Below the pieces are notes generated by a model that did no database searches, was not told where the DNA came from, and saw only the letters and a program-made list of their open reading frames with translations. This document shows, piece by piece, positions 18,397 to 27,098 of a stretch of DNA of 35,086 bases; position 1 is the first letter of the stretch; each line of letters begins with the position of its first letter. The stretch comes from Burkholderia sp. (GTDB lineage: Bacteria; Pseudomonadota; Gammaproteobacteria; Burkholderiales; Burkholderiaceae): contig NZ_JAHACR010000014.1 of the NCBI RefSeq assembly GCF_018375725.1, positions 1 to 35,086 of the forward strand, read 5' to 3'. A program made the position numbers and the translations under genes.

Positions 18397-19326
18397 TTAT
18401 GCTAGCGAGTGCTCCAATTCTTCGAGCGTAATCGGCGCCGTACCCACCTTGCCAACCACCACTCCGGCGGCCCGATTTGCAACGAATGCGGCGTCTTCAA
18501 GCGAGTAGCCGTCGGACAGCGCGACAGCGAGAGTCGCAATCACCGTATCGCCTGCACCCGACACATCGTACACTTCGCGCGCTTCCGCCTTGATATGCAA
18601 ATGCTTGCCATTGGAGAAAAGGCTCATACCTTCCTCCGAGCGCGTGACGAGCAAAGCCTTCAATTGAAGCTCGTCACACAATTTGAATGCTTTCTTTTCG
18701 AACTCGCTATTCGAACTCCAACGTCCCGCAACCAGCGCGAACTCGTCACGGTTAGGCGTCAACAGAGTTGCACCGCGATAGGCTGAGTAATCAGAGCCCT
18801 TCGGGTCGACGAGTACGATCTTCCGCTTCGCCAACGCCATCTCCATCATGCTCTGGAGATGGCAAAGGCCGCCCTTACCGTAGTCGGAAAAAACAACTAC
18901 CGAATGATCGATGACCTGTTTCGAGAAAATATCGATCAGCGGAAGCAGGAGCTCACGCTCGGGGCGCTCCTCGAAGTCGGCGCGCACCACTTGCTGGCCG
19001 CGTGCGAGGAGTCGCAGTTTCACGACAGTCGGAAAATCGTCGGCTTCCAGGAAGTGACAATTGACCCTGGCCGAATCCAGAATGGCCGCCAATTCACGCC
19101 CAGCCTCATCAGCACCGACGACGGAAATCAGCCCGCTTTTCGAGCCGAGATTGGAAATGTTGACCGCGACGTTAGCCGCGCCGCCCGCAGTCGCCCGCGC
19201 ACGCGAAACGTGGACGACCGGCACGGGCGCCTCCGGCGAAATACGCGTGGTATCGCCAAACCAATAGCGGTCCAGCATGACGTCGCCGGTAACCAGGACG
19301 GAAGACTTCGAGAAATTCAGATTCAT
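18397..19326 (-). CDS. hldA: D-glycero-beta-D-manno-heptose-7-phosphate kinase
   Basis: The 309-residue PfkB/ribokinase-family protein matches the first domain of HldE (RfaE domain I). It starts near VLVTGDVMLDRYWFGDTTRISPEAPVPV, which is highly characteristic. Further motifs are GGAANVAVNISNLG (sugar binding), FSDYGKGGL and the anion-hole/catalytic motif DVSGAGDT with Asp260. It phosphorylates D-glycero-D-manno-heptose 7-phosphate to the 1,7-bisphosphate. I chose the ATG at 19326 over the upstream TTG at 19338. The kinase and the adenylyltransferase (hldC at 21230) are separate genes here, divided by an epimerase and a small gene. The isomerase, phosphatase and epimerase steps (gmhA, gmhB, hldD) are not in the window. 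Confidence 0.92.
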   Translation of the reverse strand: MNLNFSKSSVLVTGDVMLDRYWFGDTTRISPEAPVPVVHVSRARATAGGAANVAVNISNLGSKSGLISVVGADEAGRELAAILDSARVNCHFLEADDFPTVVKLRLLARGQQVVRADFEERPERELLLPLIDIFSKQVIDHSVVVFSDYGKGGLCHLQSMMEMALAKRKIVLVDPKGSDYSAYRGATLLTPNRDEFALVAGRWSSNSEFEKKAFKLCDELQLKALLVTRSEEGMSLFSNGKHLHIKAEAREVYDVSGAGDTVIATLAVALSDGYSLEDAAFVANRAAGVVVGKVGTAPITLEELEHSLA

Positions 19327-19388
19327 GCTTCGATGCAAATCGATAATTGATCGGAGGACGTTTCGCGTTCAGTCAGGCCGCTATTTGT

Positions 19389-20534
19389 TCAGGGCAGCGC
19401 GAGGAATGCCGTTGCCAGGTGGTACGGCGTGGTCGATGGCATATCGGTGCGCGAAACCATGCCGTCGGCCGACAGGCATTCAAACCAGCCGCGATCGTGC
19501 AGGAAACGCTCTTTGAAGCGCGATGCCGCGCCCGGCAGCCGGGCGTTCACTTCGAATGACGCATGCGTCGCAAGGGCGCGCAGATATTCCGTCTGCGCCC
19601 AGATTCGCTGCGTTGGATCAAGCATCTGACCAGCTTCGTCGACTGCCGCGCAGACGCCCCCAGTAATAGGGTCAACGCCATGCAGATATGCAAAATCGAA
19701 AGCCCGCGTCAGCGACTCACGCATACCCGTGGCTTCGAATGCCGGGTGAGCGCTGCCGTAAGCGAGGAAATACCACTCGAACTGATGGCCTGGTTCGATC
19801 CGGTTACCTTGTGTACCTCTCGGTAGCTCGAGAATGCAGCCGGTAGCTTCGTCGTTGAAGTGGTCTGCAACCACGCGAATCAACTCCTCCAGCCGTTCGT
19901 CATACCGACTATCTCCAGTGGCCGCGCGTGCCGCGAGCCAAGCTTCGGTCAAATGCATCAACGGATTCTGCGCTGGCTCTTCGATTACCGTTGAAAAATC
20001 GGCGGACATTGCAGCATTGAGTAGGCCCGGCGTGCCACTTGAAACAAAAAAGCGATTAAGAATCAGATCGGAGGTCTCATCGACGACCGAAAGCGCTTCA
20101 TTATTACCGGAGAGGCGTGCGTATTCCGCAGCTGCAAACACAACAAAAGCATGCGTATAGAGATCTTTCTTGCACTCGCCGGGGTTACCTTGTGGATCGA
20201 CGCTAAAAATCCACCCACCATGCTCCTCATCCTGAAATCGCTCTTTCAGAGACTTGAAGAGCAATCCTGCATGCTCCAGTTCCCCCGCGAGCGCGAACAC
20301 GAACAATTGCCTTGCACATGCCATTGCTCGATATCGAGTCGGCGCTAGGGGCTCGGCCGTTTGGGAGGCGACAGATTCATAAGCCAGACCTAATTGCGGG
20401 TTGTATCCGGCCGCGCGCCAGATAGGCAAGACTATTTCTGCATAGTGCGCTTTCAGTGCCAACAGAATCGCCTGCCCTTCCAAAGCCCCCTCTGGTTTGC
20501 TGTCGGCCATTCCCGCGTATTGCGTGCTTTGCAT
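19389..20534 (-). CDS. AGE-family sugar epimerase/isomerase
   Basis: The product is an (alpha/alpha)6-barrel protein of the N-acylglucosamine 2-epimerase family, about 381 residues from the ATG at 20534. A GTG at 20621 or an ATG at 20510 are other possible starts, and none has an ideal ribosome binding site. Family signatures are RYRAMACARQLFVFA, GGWIFSVDPQG, LYTHAFVVFAAAEYA, NPLMHLTEAWLA, EPGHQFEWYFL (catalytic His region) and QRIWAQTEYLRAL. Members interconvert GlcNAc/ManNAc, or glucose or mannose with fructose. With manC and heptose genes in the locus, a hexose or heptose isomerase making a capsule precursor is likely, but the substrate cannot be read from sequence. It lies between hldA and the small membrane-protein gene in the leftward block. 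Confidence 0.82.
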   Translation of the reverse strand: MQSTQYAGMADSKPEGALEGQAILLALKAHYAEIVLPIWRAAGYNPQLGLAYESVASQTAEPLAPTRYRAMACARQLFVFALAGELEHAGLLFKSLKERFQDEEHGGWIFSVDPQGNPGECKKDLYTHAFVVFAAAEYARLSGNNEALSVVDETSDLILNRFFVSSGTPGLLNAAMSADFSTVIEEPAQNPLMHLTEAWLAARAATGDSRYDERLEELIRVVADHFNDEATGCILELPRGTQGNRIEPGHQFEWYFLAYGSAHPAFEATGMRESLTRAFDFAYLHGVDPITGGVCAAVDEAGQMLDPTQRIWAQTEYLRALATHASFEVNARLPGAASRFKERFLHDRGWFECLSADGMVSRTDMPSTTPYHLATAFLALP

Positions 20535-20802
20535 AAAATTTATTTTTGCGCCAGAGCGCGATGTCACAAAAAAATCAGCGAATCGAATGGGCCAGTCATC
20601 TTGCGCGGTAGACTGAAACACTCCCTCAGCCCTTCCGATCAGACGATGAAAACTGGATAAAACCGGCCATCAAATGCCCCGTAAGCGTCACCACTTCGCG
20701 CTTCTACCATGAAAACATCGCCAAGACTATGGCCACGCGTCGAACATTTCGTTTTTATGTCGTTCAGACACGACTATCGTTCAAAGACAGCGCTGCCGTG
20801 CT

Positions 20803-21024
20803 TTACTTGATCTGGGGAATGGACACATGTACCTGCTTCGCGAACAGCTGGCAAGTATTGGCAGTCTCGATCACTGAAGACGCATTAATCGGAGCAGATT
20901 GCAACTGAGCCTCCAATTTTTCTTGACAATTCCGAAGCTCAACCGCCACCTTATTGACATTAACAACCGCAAAGGTGAGATAAGCGGCATAGGCAATTAC
21001 GATCGCCCCGATCAGTGATTTCAT
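20803..21024 (-). CDS. Small single-span membrane protein, unknown function
   Basis: This 73-residue product is not recognised. It starts MKSLIGAIVIAYAAYLTFAVV, a positively charged start followed by one hydrophobic helix (signal anchor or uncleaved signal). A polar, Gln- and Asn-containing tail with two cysteines (Cys33 and Cys58) follows and could form a disulfide in the periplasm. AAAGGTAG lies about 7 nt before the ATG, a fair ribosome binding site that supports a real gene. It sits alone between hldC and the epimerase gene, with gaps of about 205 and 270 nt, which is loose for this operon. A role in the capsule export machinery is a guess. Confidence 0.6.
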   Translation of the reverse strand: MKSLIGAIVIAYAAYLTFAVVNVNKVAVELRNCQEKLEAQLQSAPINASSVIETANTCQLFAKQVHVSIPQIK

Positions 21025-21229
21025 GAAACTACCTTTTTTCTTAAACTAGTCGATAGAATATCACAGCCAATTAGAGACTTTCGTCGCCGTCCAGTGCAAC
21101 CCTATCTGATCAAACCCGCACTTCTTCCTCGACGTCTAGCCACCTGTTGCTATTGCCGAGCGTTCAACATGGAATACGTGCTGGCAGATCGCAGTGCGCC
21201 TCCGAATTTTTTTCGCCGCTCTTACACAA

Positions 21230-21709
21230 TCAGCTTGCGCGCACCTTTTTGAGTAGCGTGGTCGTCGAACGATCGAAAGTAAAGGAAATGGCAAGCGCAG
21301 TGCCACCCCAGCCACGCACCAGTGCAGACTCTGGCAAAGCATCCATATCGTAATCGCCGCCTTTTACGAGAATATCCGGGCGAACGGCTTCGATAAGGCT
21401 AACAGGCGTTTGCTCCTCGAACTTAACCACATAATCAACCGACTCCAACGCGGCGAGCAGCGCCATACGGTCGTCGATTGTATTGATTGGACGATCATCG
21501 CCTTTACCCAGCATACGCACAGAGGTATCGCTATTCACACCGACAATCAGACAGCTGCCCAGTGCTCTAGCTTCCGCAAGGTATGTCACATGGCCGCGAT
21601 GGAGAATGTCAAAAACTCCGTTCGTGAATACAACGGGCCCAGGCAGTGAAGTGCGCAGCGTGACAAGCGAAGCACGATCGATCAGTTTGCGTTCGAAGGA
21701 AACTGGCAT
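21230..21709 (-). CDS. hldC: D-glycero-beta-D-manno-heptose 1-phosphate adenylyltransferase
   Basis: The 159-residue nucleotidyltransferase is equivalent to the second domain of HldE (RfaE domain II). It contains FTNGVFDILHRGHVTYL with the HxGH-type catalytic motif HRGH at residues 37-40, VGVNSDTSVRMLGKG, VKFEEQTP, VKGGDYD and the C-terminal RSTTTLLKK motif. It joins heptose 1-phosphate to AMP, giving ADP-glycero-manno-heptose. This matters because B. pseudomallei capsule I uses a GDP-heptose route; an adenylyltransferase here suggests ADP-heptose feeds this polymer, in agreement with the GT9 enzyme. It follows wcbC by 65 nt, most of which is a perfect inverted repeat. Confidence 0.93.
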   Translation of the reverse strand: MPVSFERKLIDRASLVTLRTSLPGPVVFTNGVFDILHRGHVTYLAEARALGSCLIVGVNSDTSVRMLGKGDDRPINTIDDRMALLAALESVDYVVKFEEQTPVSLIEAVRPDILVKGGDYDMDALPESALVRGWGGTALAISFTFDRSTTTLLKKVRAS

Positions 21710-21725
21710 GACTTATGAAAATCAG

Positions 21726-21770
21726 ACGCAGCGTTCGCGAACAATCACAAGGAAACAGCGAACGCTGCGT
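21726..21770 (-). terminator. Strong intercistronic hairpin between wcbC and hldC
   Basis: ACGCAGCGTTCGC (21726-21738) is perfectly complementary to 21758-21770, giving a 13-bp stem with a 19-nt loop. It starts 4 nt beyond the wcbC stop and ends 16 nt before the hldC ATG. In the leftward direction the stem is followed by CTGATTTTCAT, only a short T run. It could be a partial terminator, a transcript-stabilising hairpin that sets the lipoprotein-to-enzyme ratio, or a translational control of hldC. Confidence 0.6.
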
Positions 21771-21774
21771 GAAA

Positions 21775-22956
21775 TTACTTGAACGTCTGTACGCCGTTAA
21801 CCACCGGGTAGACGACAGAAAACACTAGATTGAGGACCTTCTGGATCTCGCTAATAGGCGCATTCGAGACGTACAGCATGTCCCTGTTGTCCATCATGAA
21901 ACTTTGTGTCACGAACAACGCGCCAGGATCACGCAAATTCACGCGATAGATGACCGGAACCTTGCCTTCTGCCGTCGTGCGAACCGGCGCATTGGGCCAA
22001 TTCAACGCGCCGGCATCTTCGAAACGGAAGACAAACACGCCACGCGCATCCGAACGCGAGTCTTCCAGACCACCTGCACGAGCCAGAGCCTGTGCGAGCG
22101 TAATGCCCTGCGCCTCGAAATTAATTTCCTCGTTCTTACCCGTCGCGCCCAACGCAGTAAAACTGTAGGGTTGAAACAAGGCCGTCACAATATCGCCGGC
22201 ACGTAGTTGAATATTCTGCCTCGGATCGCGAATCACAGTAGACAGTGGCAGCGAGGCCACCTTATTACCGCGCGTGAGCTGGATCGTCACTTTGTCGACG
22301 GGCTGGCGCACGCCGCCCGAATTGGCCAAGGCGTCGAGCACGCGCTCGCCACGCGCGCTCAATTGCATGCGATTGCTGTTGGTCACATCGCCAATCACAG
22401 TGACATACGACGTCGCATTGGTCGATAGCCTCACGAGCACCTGTGGATCGTGCGCCATACCTTTGAGACGTTGTTCGATGTCACGCTGGAGTTGGAAGGG
22501 CGTGCGGCCGCTCGCCCTGACGGCACCAGTGAAGGGAACGCTGATGTTGCCATCGCCATCGATTACCTGAGCCGACAAGACCGTTTCGTGCGCCCCACTC
22601 GGCCCTGTTTTCGCGTCGATGGATGCTGCGCCAAAGAGTGTTGCGGGGGGCGCCTCCCAAATCGAAATCTCAATCGTGTCGCCAACGCCCAATTGCTGCT
22701 GGAACACCCCGCCACCGCCGAGCGTCGTGAGGAAGTCCGAGCCACTTCGCTCCGCGTAAAGCTTGCGCGCCACATCGGCATTCAGATCGACGATCTGAAT
22801 GCCCGTTGCCAGACTGGATTCGGAACTGGGTGAAGAGCCTGCTCGCTCAACCTGCGCCGTACTTGGACCCGAGTTCGGGACCCAGGAGCAACCAGCGAAC
22901 ACCGCCGTCACCCCGACAAACGCTACATTAAATGCACTTCTCGACAAACGCGACAT
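21775..22956 (-). CDS. wcbC: Outer-membrane capsule export lipoprotein (Wza/KpsD-type OPX protein, WcbC-like)
   Basis: The 393-residue product has a lipoprotein signal (hydrophobic core about 8-20, lipobox FAGC with Cys23), although Phe at -3 is unusual. A poly-export (PES) domain begins at QQLGVGDTIEISIWE. Two SLBB-like repeats follow (VTVIGDVTNSNRMQLSARGERVLDALANSGG and the region with ITLAQALARAGGLEDSRSDARG). The C-terminus has a hydrophobic amphipathic stretch suited to crossing the outer membrane. It forms the outer-membrane channel through which the capsule leaves, working with WcbD and Wzm/Wzt. It is the first gene of the leftward block. AT-rich DNA lies upstream, with a weak TTGTTT / 17 nt / TAACGT pair at 23030-23002 that may be its promoter. 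Confidence 0.92.
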   Translation of the reverse strand: MSRLSRSAFNVAFVGVTAVFAGCSWVPNSGPSTAQVERAGSSPSSESSLATGIQIVDLNADVARKLYAERSGSDFLTTLGGGGVFQQQLGVGDTIEISIWEAPPATLFGAASIDAKTGPSGAHETVLSAQVIDGDGNISVPFTGAVRASGRTPFQLQRDIEQRLKGMAHDPQVLVRLSTNATSYVTVIGDVTNSNRMQLSARGERVLDALANSGGVRQPVDKVTIQLTRGNKVASLPLSTVIRDPRQNIQLRAGDIVTALFQPYSFTALGATGKNEEINFEAQGITLAQALARAGGLEDSRSDARGVFVFRFEDAGALNWPNAPVRTTAEGKVPVIYRVNLRDPGALFVTQSFMMDNRDMLYVSNAPISEIQKVLNLVFSVVYPVVNGVQTFK

Positions 22957-23055
22957 TTCTTGGAGGAATTCGTTGCTTATGGGGTTCGCGTGAATTATCT
23001 CACGTTATCACATGAAATAAAACCAAACAATTAGAAAAGGTTGCCGAACGGCCTC

Positions 23056-23689
23056 AGATTTGAAATACAACACCTCACATTCAGTAGCATTCAGTGAATG
23101 GCAAAGGCGATATACAAACCACCGCAAGTTGAAGAACGTATGCGCATCGAAGTCTGGAAGGATGAAGGCTCGAGTTTGCGGGAGGTCACCCGCAAACTCA
23201 CCCGCGAGCGTCGCATACGCGCCCCGTGGCTCCCGCCGAGAAGCTGCATGGCCACCGCCAAGCTTGCGCTAGGCATGCCGCGCGGCCTTCTCCATGAGCA
23301 CCAGTGGTCGCCGCAGGAAATTGCCGCCGCCCCGAGGTGCGCACTCCCCTACGATCCACACCATCACGCATCTCATGAATCGATCTACAACGCTGTCTAC
23401 GCTCACCAGTGCGGCGAGTTGCGCCACGAGCCAACCGCTCGCCCGCGGCGGGAACGCGGCATCCGTTAGAACACCAACGGCCTATTATGACAGTACCCAC
23501 CCAATGGAACCCATCTATCCGTCTATGCTCAAAACAACTCGATACCATTGCCGACAACATCAACACCCGGCCGCGTGCCACGCTAAACTGCCATACGCCG
23601 TTGAAAGTCCTCGCTCAGGCCCTGACTAACTCCACTGACCGCTTTCCCTACAGTAACTCGTGCCGTGTTGCGTCTCGCACTTGAAACCG
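23056..23689 (+). mobile_element. Degenerate IS30-family insertion sequence (internally deleted)
   Basis: An ATG at 23098 opens a transposase start (MAKAIYKPPQVEERMRIEVW, then a helix-turn-helix piece with LREVTRKLTRE). A piece with WSPQEIA and HESIYNAVYAH lies at about 23300-23410, and a C-terminal piece INTRPRATLNCHTPLKVLAQAL at about 23560-23625. These match N- and C-terminal parts of IS30 transposases; the DDE core is deleted or scrambled and frames change. The right end (23651-23689) recurs at 13506-13544. The left end (TTTGAAATAC..AACAC, about 23058) partly mirrors the right end. The element separates the leftward wcbC block from the glycosyltransferase pseudogene. Exact ends are uncertain. 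Confidence 0.72.
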
Positions 23690-23745
23690 CGCTGGATGTG
23701 TCAGAAAATACTGAGTTCAGTTGCCTAAAACCAAATCACGCCCAC

Positions 23746-24897
23746 GTGTCAAGAATTCTCCTGGACGTCACCCGGTTAGTGACGCGGCTTTACGACGGCC
23801 TGCTTCCTACTGGGGTTGACCGAGTCGGCATCGCATATATAGAGCGTTACAGAGCAAACGCTTGCGCTGTGCTGAGCGAACGCGGATTTTCGACGGTCTT
23901 ATCCAAAAATGATTCGCATCGCGCCTTCGACATGATTCTTTCAGGAAGACGCGATCGTCATGCAATTCGCAAACTCATTGCGCGCGCCTGCATTAACCGC
24001 CTTGCCCCAGAAAACGGGGGAAAAGGCGTGTTGCTTCATACCAGCCATAATGGAATGGAGTTCCAACGTTATTACAAAGCGATGCAAAATCGAGGTCTGC
24101 GCTCTGTTTTCATGGTGCATGACCTCATCCCACTCACGCATGCGGAATTCTGCCGCCCTGGTGTAGACGCGGCGCACCGCAAACGCATCCACACTGCCCT
24201 CGCTCACGCCGACGGCCTGATTGCCAACTCGCAGGACACGCTCGACGCGCTTGCCGCCGAAGCCATGCAGGCCGGACTGCCCTTACCCGCCAGTGTCGTC
24301 GCCCGTCTCGCGCCTGCCGTCGCCACCCGCACGCCACATACCGCACCCATCGCGCAACCCTACTTCGTCGTCTTGGGCACAATCGAGCCGCGCAAGAACC
24401 ACTGGTTCCTACTGCAGGTCTGGCGCAGACTTGTCGAGCGGCATGGTGCCGCGGCGCCCAAGCTCGTCGTGATCGGTCGTCGCGGCTGGGAATGCGAGAA
24501 CGCCATTGACATGCTCGATCGTTGCAGCCGCCTTCAGAATGCCGTTATATAACTGCACGGCTGATCCGACGAAGATCTGCGCACTTGGATGCAACACTCG
24601 CAAGCGCTACTGTTCCCATCTTTCGTCGAAGGCTACGGTATGCCGCTAGTCGAGGCGCTGGCCCTTGGCGCTCCGGTAATTGCCAGCGATCTCGGCGTGT
24701 TTCGCGAGATTGCCGATGAGATCCCCGACTATCTCGATCCGCTCGACGGGCCGGGCTGGCTGGCGACCGTGGAAGCCTATGCCGCGCCCGCCAGCGGCGC
24801 GCGCGCGGCGCAACTCGGCCGTATCGAGCGCTTTCGCGTGCCCAGTTGGGTCGAACACTTCGAGGCCGTTGACAATTTCCTCGCCTCGTTGAATTGA
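23746..24897 (+). pseudogene. wcbB: GT4-type glycosyltransferase (WcbB-like), disrupted by two in-frame stops
   Basis: A single frame from about the GTG at 23746 to the stop at 24897 (384 codons) reads as a GT4 glycosyltransferase. The N-terminus has ILLDVTRLVTRLYDGLLPTGVDRV, then VFMVHDLIPL, GLIANSQDTLDAL, FVVLGTIEPRKNHWFLLQVW (nucleotide-sugar domain) and ALLFPSFVEGYGMPLVEALALGAPVIASD (E-x7-E region). Two stop codons interrupt it in frame: TAA at 24550-24552 and TGA at 24562-24564, inside what should be a VIELHGxSDEDL-like segment. No frame shift is needed. The last part (24589-24897) keeps an ATG but alone lacks half the fold. The open frame runs upstream into the IS30 end, so the original start may be lost. 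It stands 1 nt before wcbA; the wcbB name is positional and tentative. Confidence 0.82.
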
Positions 24898-24898
24898 C

Positions 24899-26899
24899 AT
24901 GAATCAGCCGGCAATCTCGCCCGCTGTCATGCTCAAGCGCGGCATGCGTACGCTAGACTGGCTTACGGGACGATCGTGCATCATCTGGGGTGACAGTGTC
25001 GCCGGACGCATCGCGCTCGCATTCGCGCGCATGACGGGGAGACATTGCGAAACGGCGTGGCAAGGTCCGCTATGGGCACGCCAGGATCGGCGAGCCGTAC
25101 CGCTCGCCTGGTTTAGCGTGCCGCGCGCCAGCGCATCGCCTACCGCGTTCGTCCACGCCATTGACGATGCACTCACGCAACAGCCCGATGCCGGCACCGC
25201 GCCCGATGTCGTACGCCTCATGGCGCGCGTTCGCGATACACATGCACTCGACCCAGCCCATCGCACGCCTCGTGGTTCAACGCCGCGGCGAACCACAACT
25301 ACGAGCGAGCGCGTGCTATTCATCGACGAGCGCGCGTCCGTCGCGCACGACAGTCGCACCGCACGCGCCCGGCGCGCAGCTTTCGCCCGGATGTTGGCGT
25401 CGGCACGGGTTGCTCACCCACACGCACAATTCTGGCTCGTCCGATCGGGTGCGAGCGGGTGTGGCCGCTGGCTATCGGAAACGAGTCGGGCATTGCCGCA
25501 AGAGATCCACCATGCGGCCGCCGAAAGCTCGGCCTGTGCCACGATCGACCACATGAGCCACGTTTATACGCTAGCCGCACCCGAAGGCCTGCACGCCTTG
25601 CTAGCAAACGTGCCACTGCATGTTTTCGGTGTCCCGTGGTACGCCGGCTGGGGCCTAACGCACGACGAAGATAAACAGGCAATCCGAAAATCGCGCCCGA
25701 CGCTCGCAGCGCTGTTCGACATCGCGTTTCTGCGATTCGGCCGCTATCTCGACCCGGCCACGCACGCGCAAGGCAGTCTAGATACTCTGCTCGACAGCCT
25801 CGAACTACAGCGCAATGTCGCCGCACGATTCGAAGCCCTCGGTAATGTCGCCGGTGTGCGCTTCCAATGGTGGAAGCGTCCGTTCGCCACGCCTTACCTG
25901 GGCGCAGGCGGCCACGCACTGCGCTGGGCGAGCTCAACGGCCGAAGTCCTGCCGCACGAATGCGCGGCGCTCTGGGGCGCCCGCAGCGCGGAAGGACTCG
26001 CCGACGCCGTGCGTCACGTGCGCATCGAAGACGGCTTCCTGCATTCGCTCGGCCTAGGCTCGGACATGAACGCACCGCTCAGCCAGGTGATCGATACACG
26101 CGGCCTGTACTTCGACGCCAGCCGTCCGAGCGATCTCTCCGTGCTGCTCAACGAAACGTCGTTCACTGAGCAGGAGCTTGAGCGCGCGGCGCGCCTGCGC
26201 GCTCAGATCGTGCGCAGCGGCCTCACGAAATACAACCTCGGCCGGCGCAGGCCAACATGGCGCGCCCCGGCGGGAAAACGCGTCATTCTAGTGCCGGGCC
26301 AAGTCGCCGACGACGCATCGATCCGCCTCGGCACGTGCGCCATTTCGACCGCCGATGCCCTACTCAAGGAAGTGCGCGTGCGTCGTCCGGACGCCTTCAT
26401 CGTCTACAAGCCCCACCCGGATGTAATGTCGGGCAATCGCAACGGGCTAATCGACGCGCATCGTCTTGCCGACGTCGTAGATACGGAATCTGACGTACTC
26501 TCGCTGATCGAAGCGTCCGACGAAGTTCATGCACTCTCATCACTCGCCGGTTTCGATGCGTTGCTGCGCGGCAAGGACGTGCACACCTACGGCATGCCCT
26601 TCTACGCCGGCTGGGGCCTCACGCACGATGCGCTCGCACCACTGCCCTGGCGCGAGCGCAGACTCACTCTGGATATGCTCACGGCGGGCGCCCTCCTGCG
26701 TTATCCGCTTTACTGGGACTGGCGTCTCGATATATTCACGACGCCGGAAGCCGTTGTCGCCCGGCTCGCGCCTGGCGCGGCACGGCCATTACGGCGTGTT
26801 CAGGGAGATCGTTTGCGTTTCTGGCTGAAGGCAAGACGCTGGACCCGCAACGTACTCATGCACCTGATTTGGCGCGTCGGGCAAAGTCGCAATGGCTAA
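24899..26899 (+). CDS. wcbA: KpsC-like capsule Kdo-transferase (WcbA-like)
   Basis: The 666-residue product is close to KpsC length (about 675). It consists of two related glycosyltransferase halves, shown by the repeated motif [VM]P[WF]YAGWGLTHD at residues about 245-256 and about 566-577. Other conserved pieces are CIIWGDSVAGRIALAFA at the start, FIVYKPHPDVMSGNR and EVHALSSLAGFDALLRGKDVHTYG. KpsC alternately adds beta-2,4 and beta-2,7 Kdo to make the poly-Kdo linker on phosphatidylglycerol, continuing from KpsS (wcbO). It acts at the cytoplasmic face of the inner membrane. The ATG follows the broken glycosyltransferase by 1 nt, so it was probably co-translated with it; the nonsense codons upstream could reduce its expression unless a nearby promoter exists. 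A 199-nt gap with no gene separates it from manC. Confidence 0.92.
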   Translation: MNQPAISPAVMLKRGMRTLDWLTGRSCIIWGDSVAGRIALAFARMTGRHCETAWQGPLWARQDRRAVPLAWFSVPRASASPTAFVHAIDDALTQQPDAGTAPDVVRLMARVRDTHALDPAHRTPRGSTPRRTTTTSERVLFIDERASVAHDSRTARARRAAFARMLASARVAHPHAQFWLVRSGASGCGRWLSETSRALPQEIHHAAAESSACATIDHMSHVYTLAAPEGLHALLANVPLHVFGVPWYAGWGLTHDEDKQAIRKSRPTLAALFDIAFLRFGRYLDPATHAQGSLDTLLDSLELQRNVAARFEALGNVAGVRFQWWKRPFATPYLGAGGHALRWASSTAEVLPHECAALWGARSAEGLADAVRHVRIEDGFLHSLGLGSDMNAPLSQVIDTRGLYFDASRPSDLSVLLNETSFTEQELERAARLRAQIVRSGLTKYNLGRRRPTWRAPAGKRVILVPGQVADDASIRLGTCAISTADALLKEVRVRRPDAFIVYKPHPDVMSGNRNGLIDAHRLADVVDTESDVLSLIEASDEVHALSSLAGFDALLRGKDVHTYGMPFYAGWGLTHDALAPLPWRERRLTLDMLTAGALLRYPLYWDWRLDIFTTPEAVVARLAPGAARPLRRVQGDRLRFWLKARRWTRNVLMHLIWRVGQSRNG

Positions 26900-27098
26900 A
26901 TCGAGCTGTATATTGCGGCACGAATCGTTCGGATAAAATGCTGCGCAACACACTCGACACTGCGCACGGTGAGCCTCAAGTGTGCGCCAAACCGGCTTCC
27001 CTCTCATTAAGCCATCCAGACTGCAGCGCCATCCGTCACATCACGAACGAATATCTACGGCACTATTTCATCGGCCACACGCCGCGATCCAATCGATA

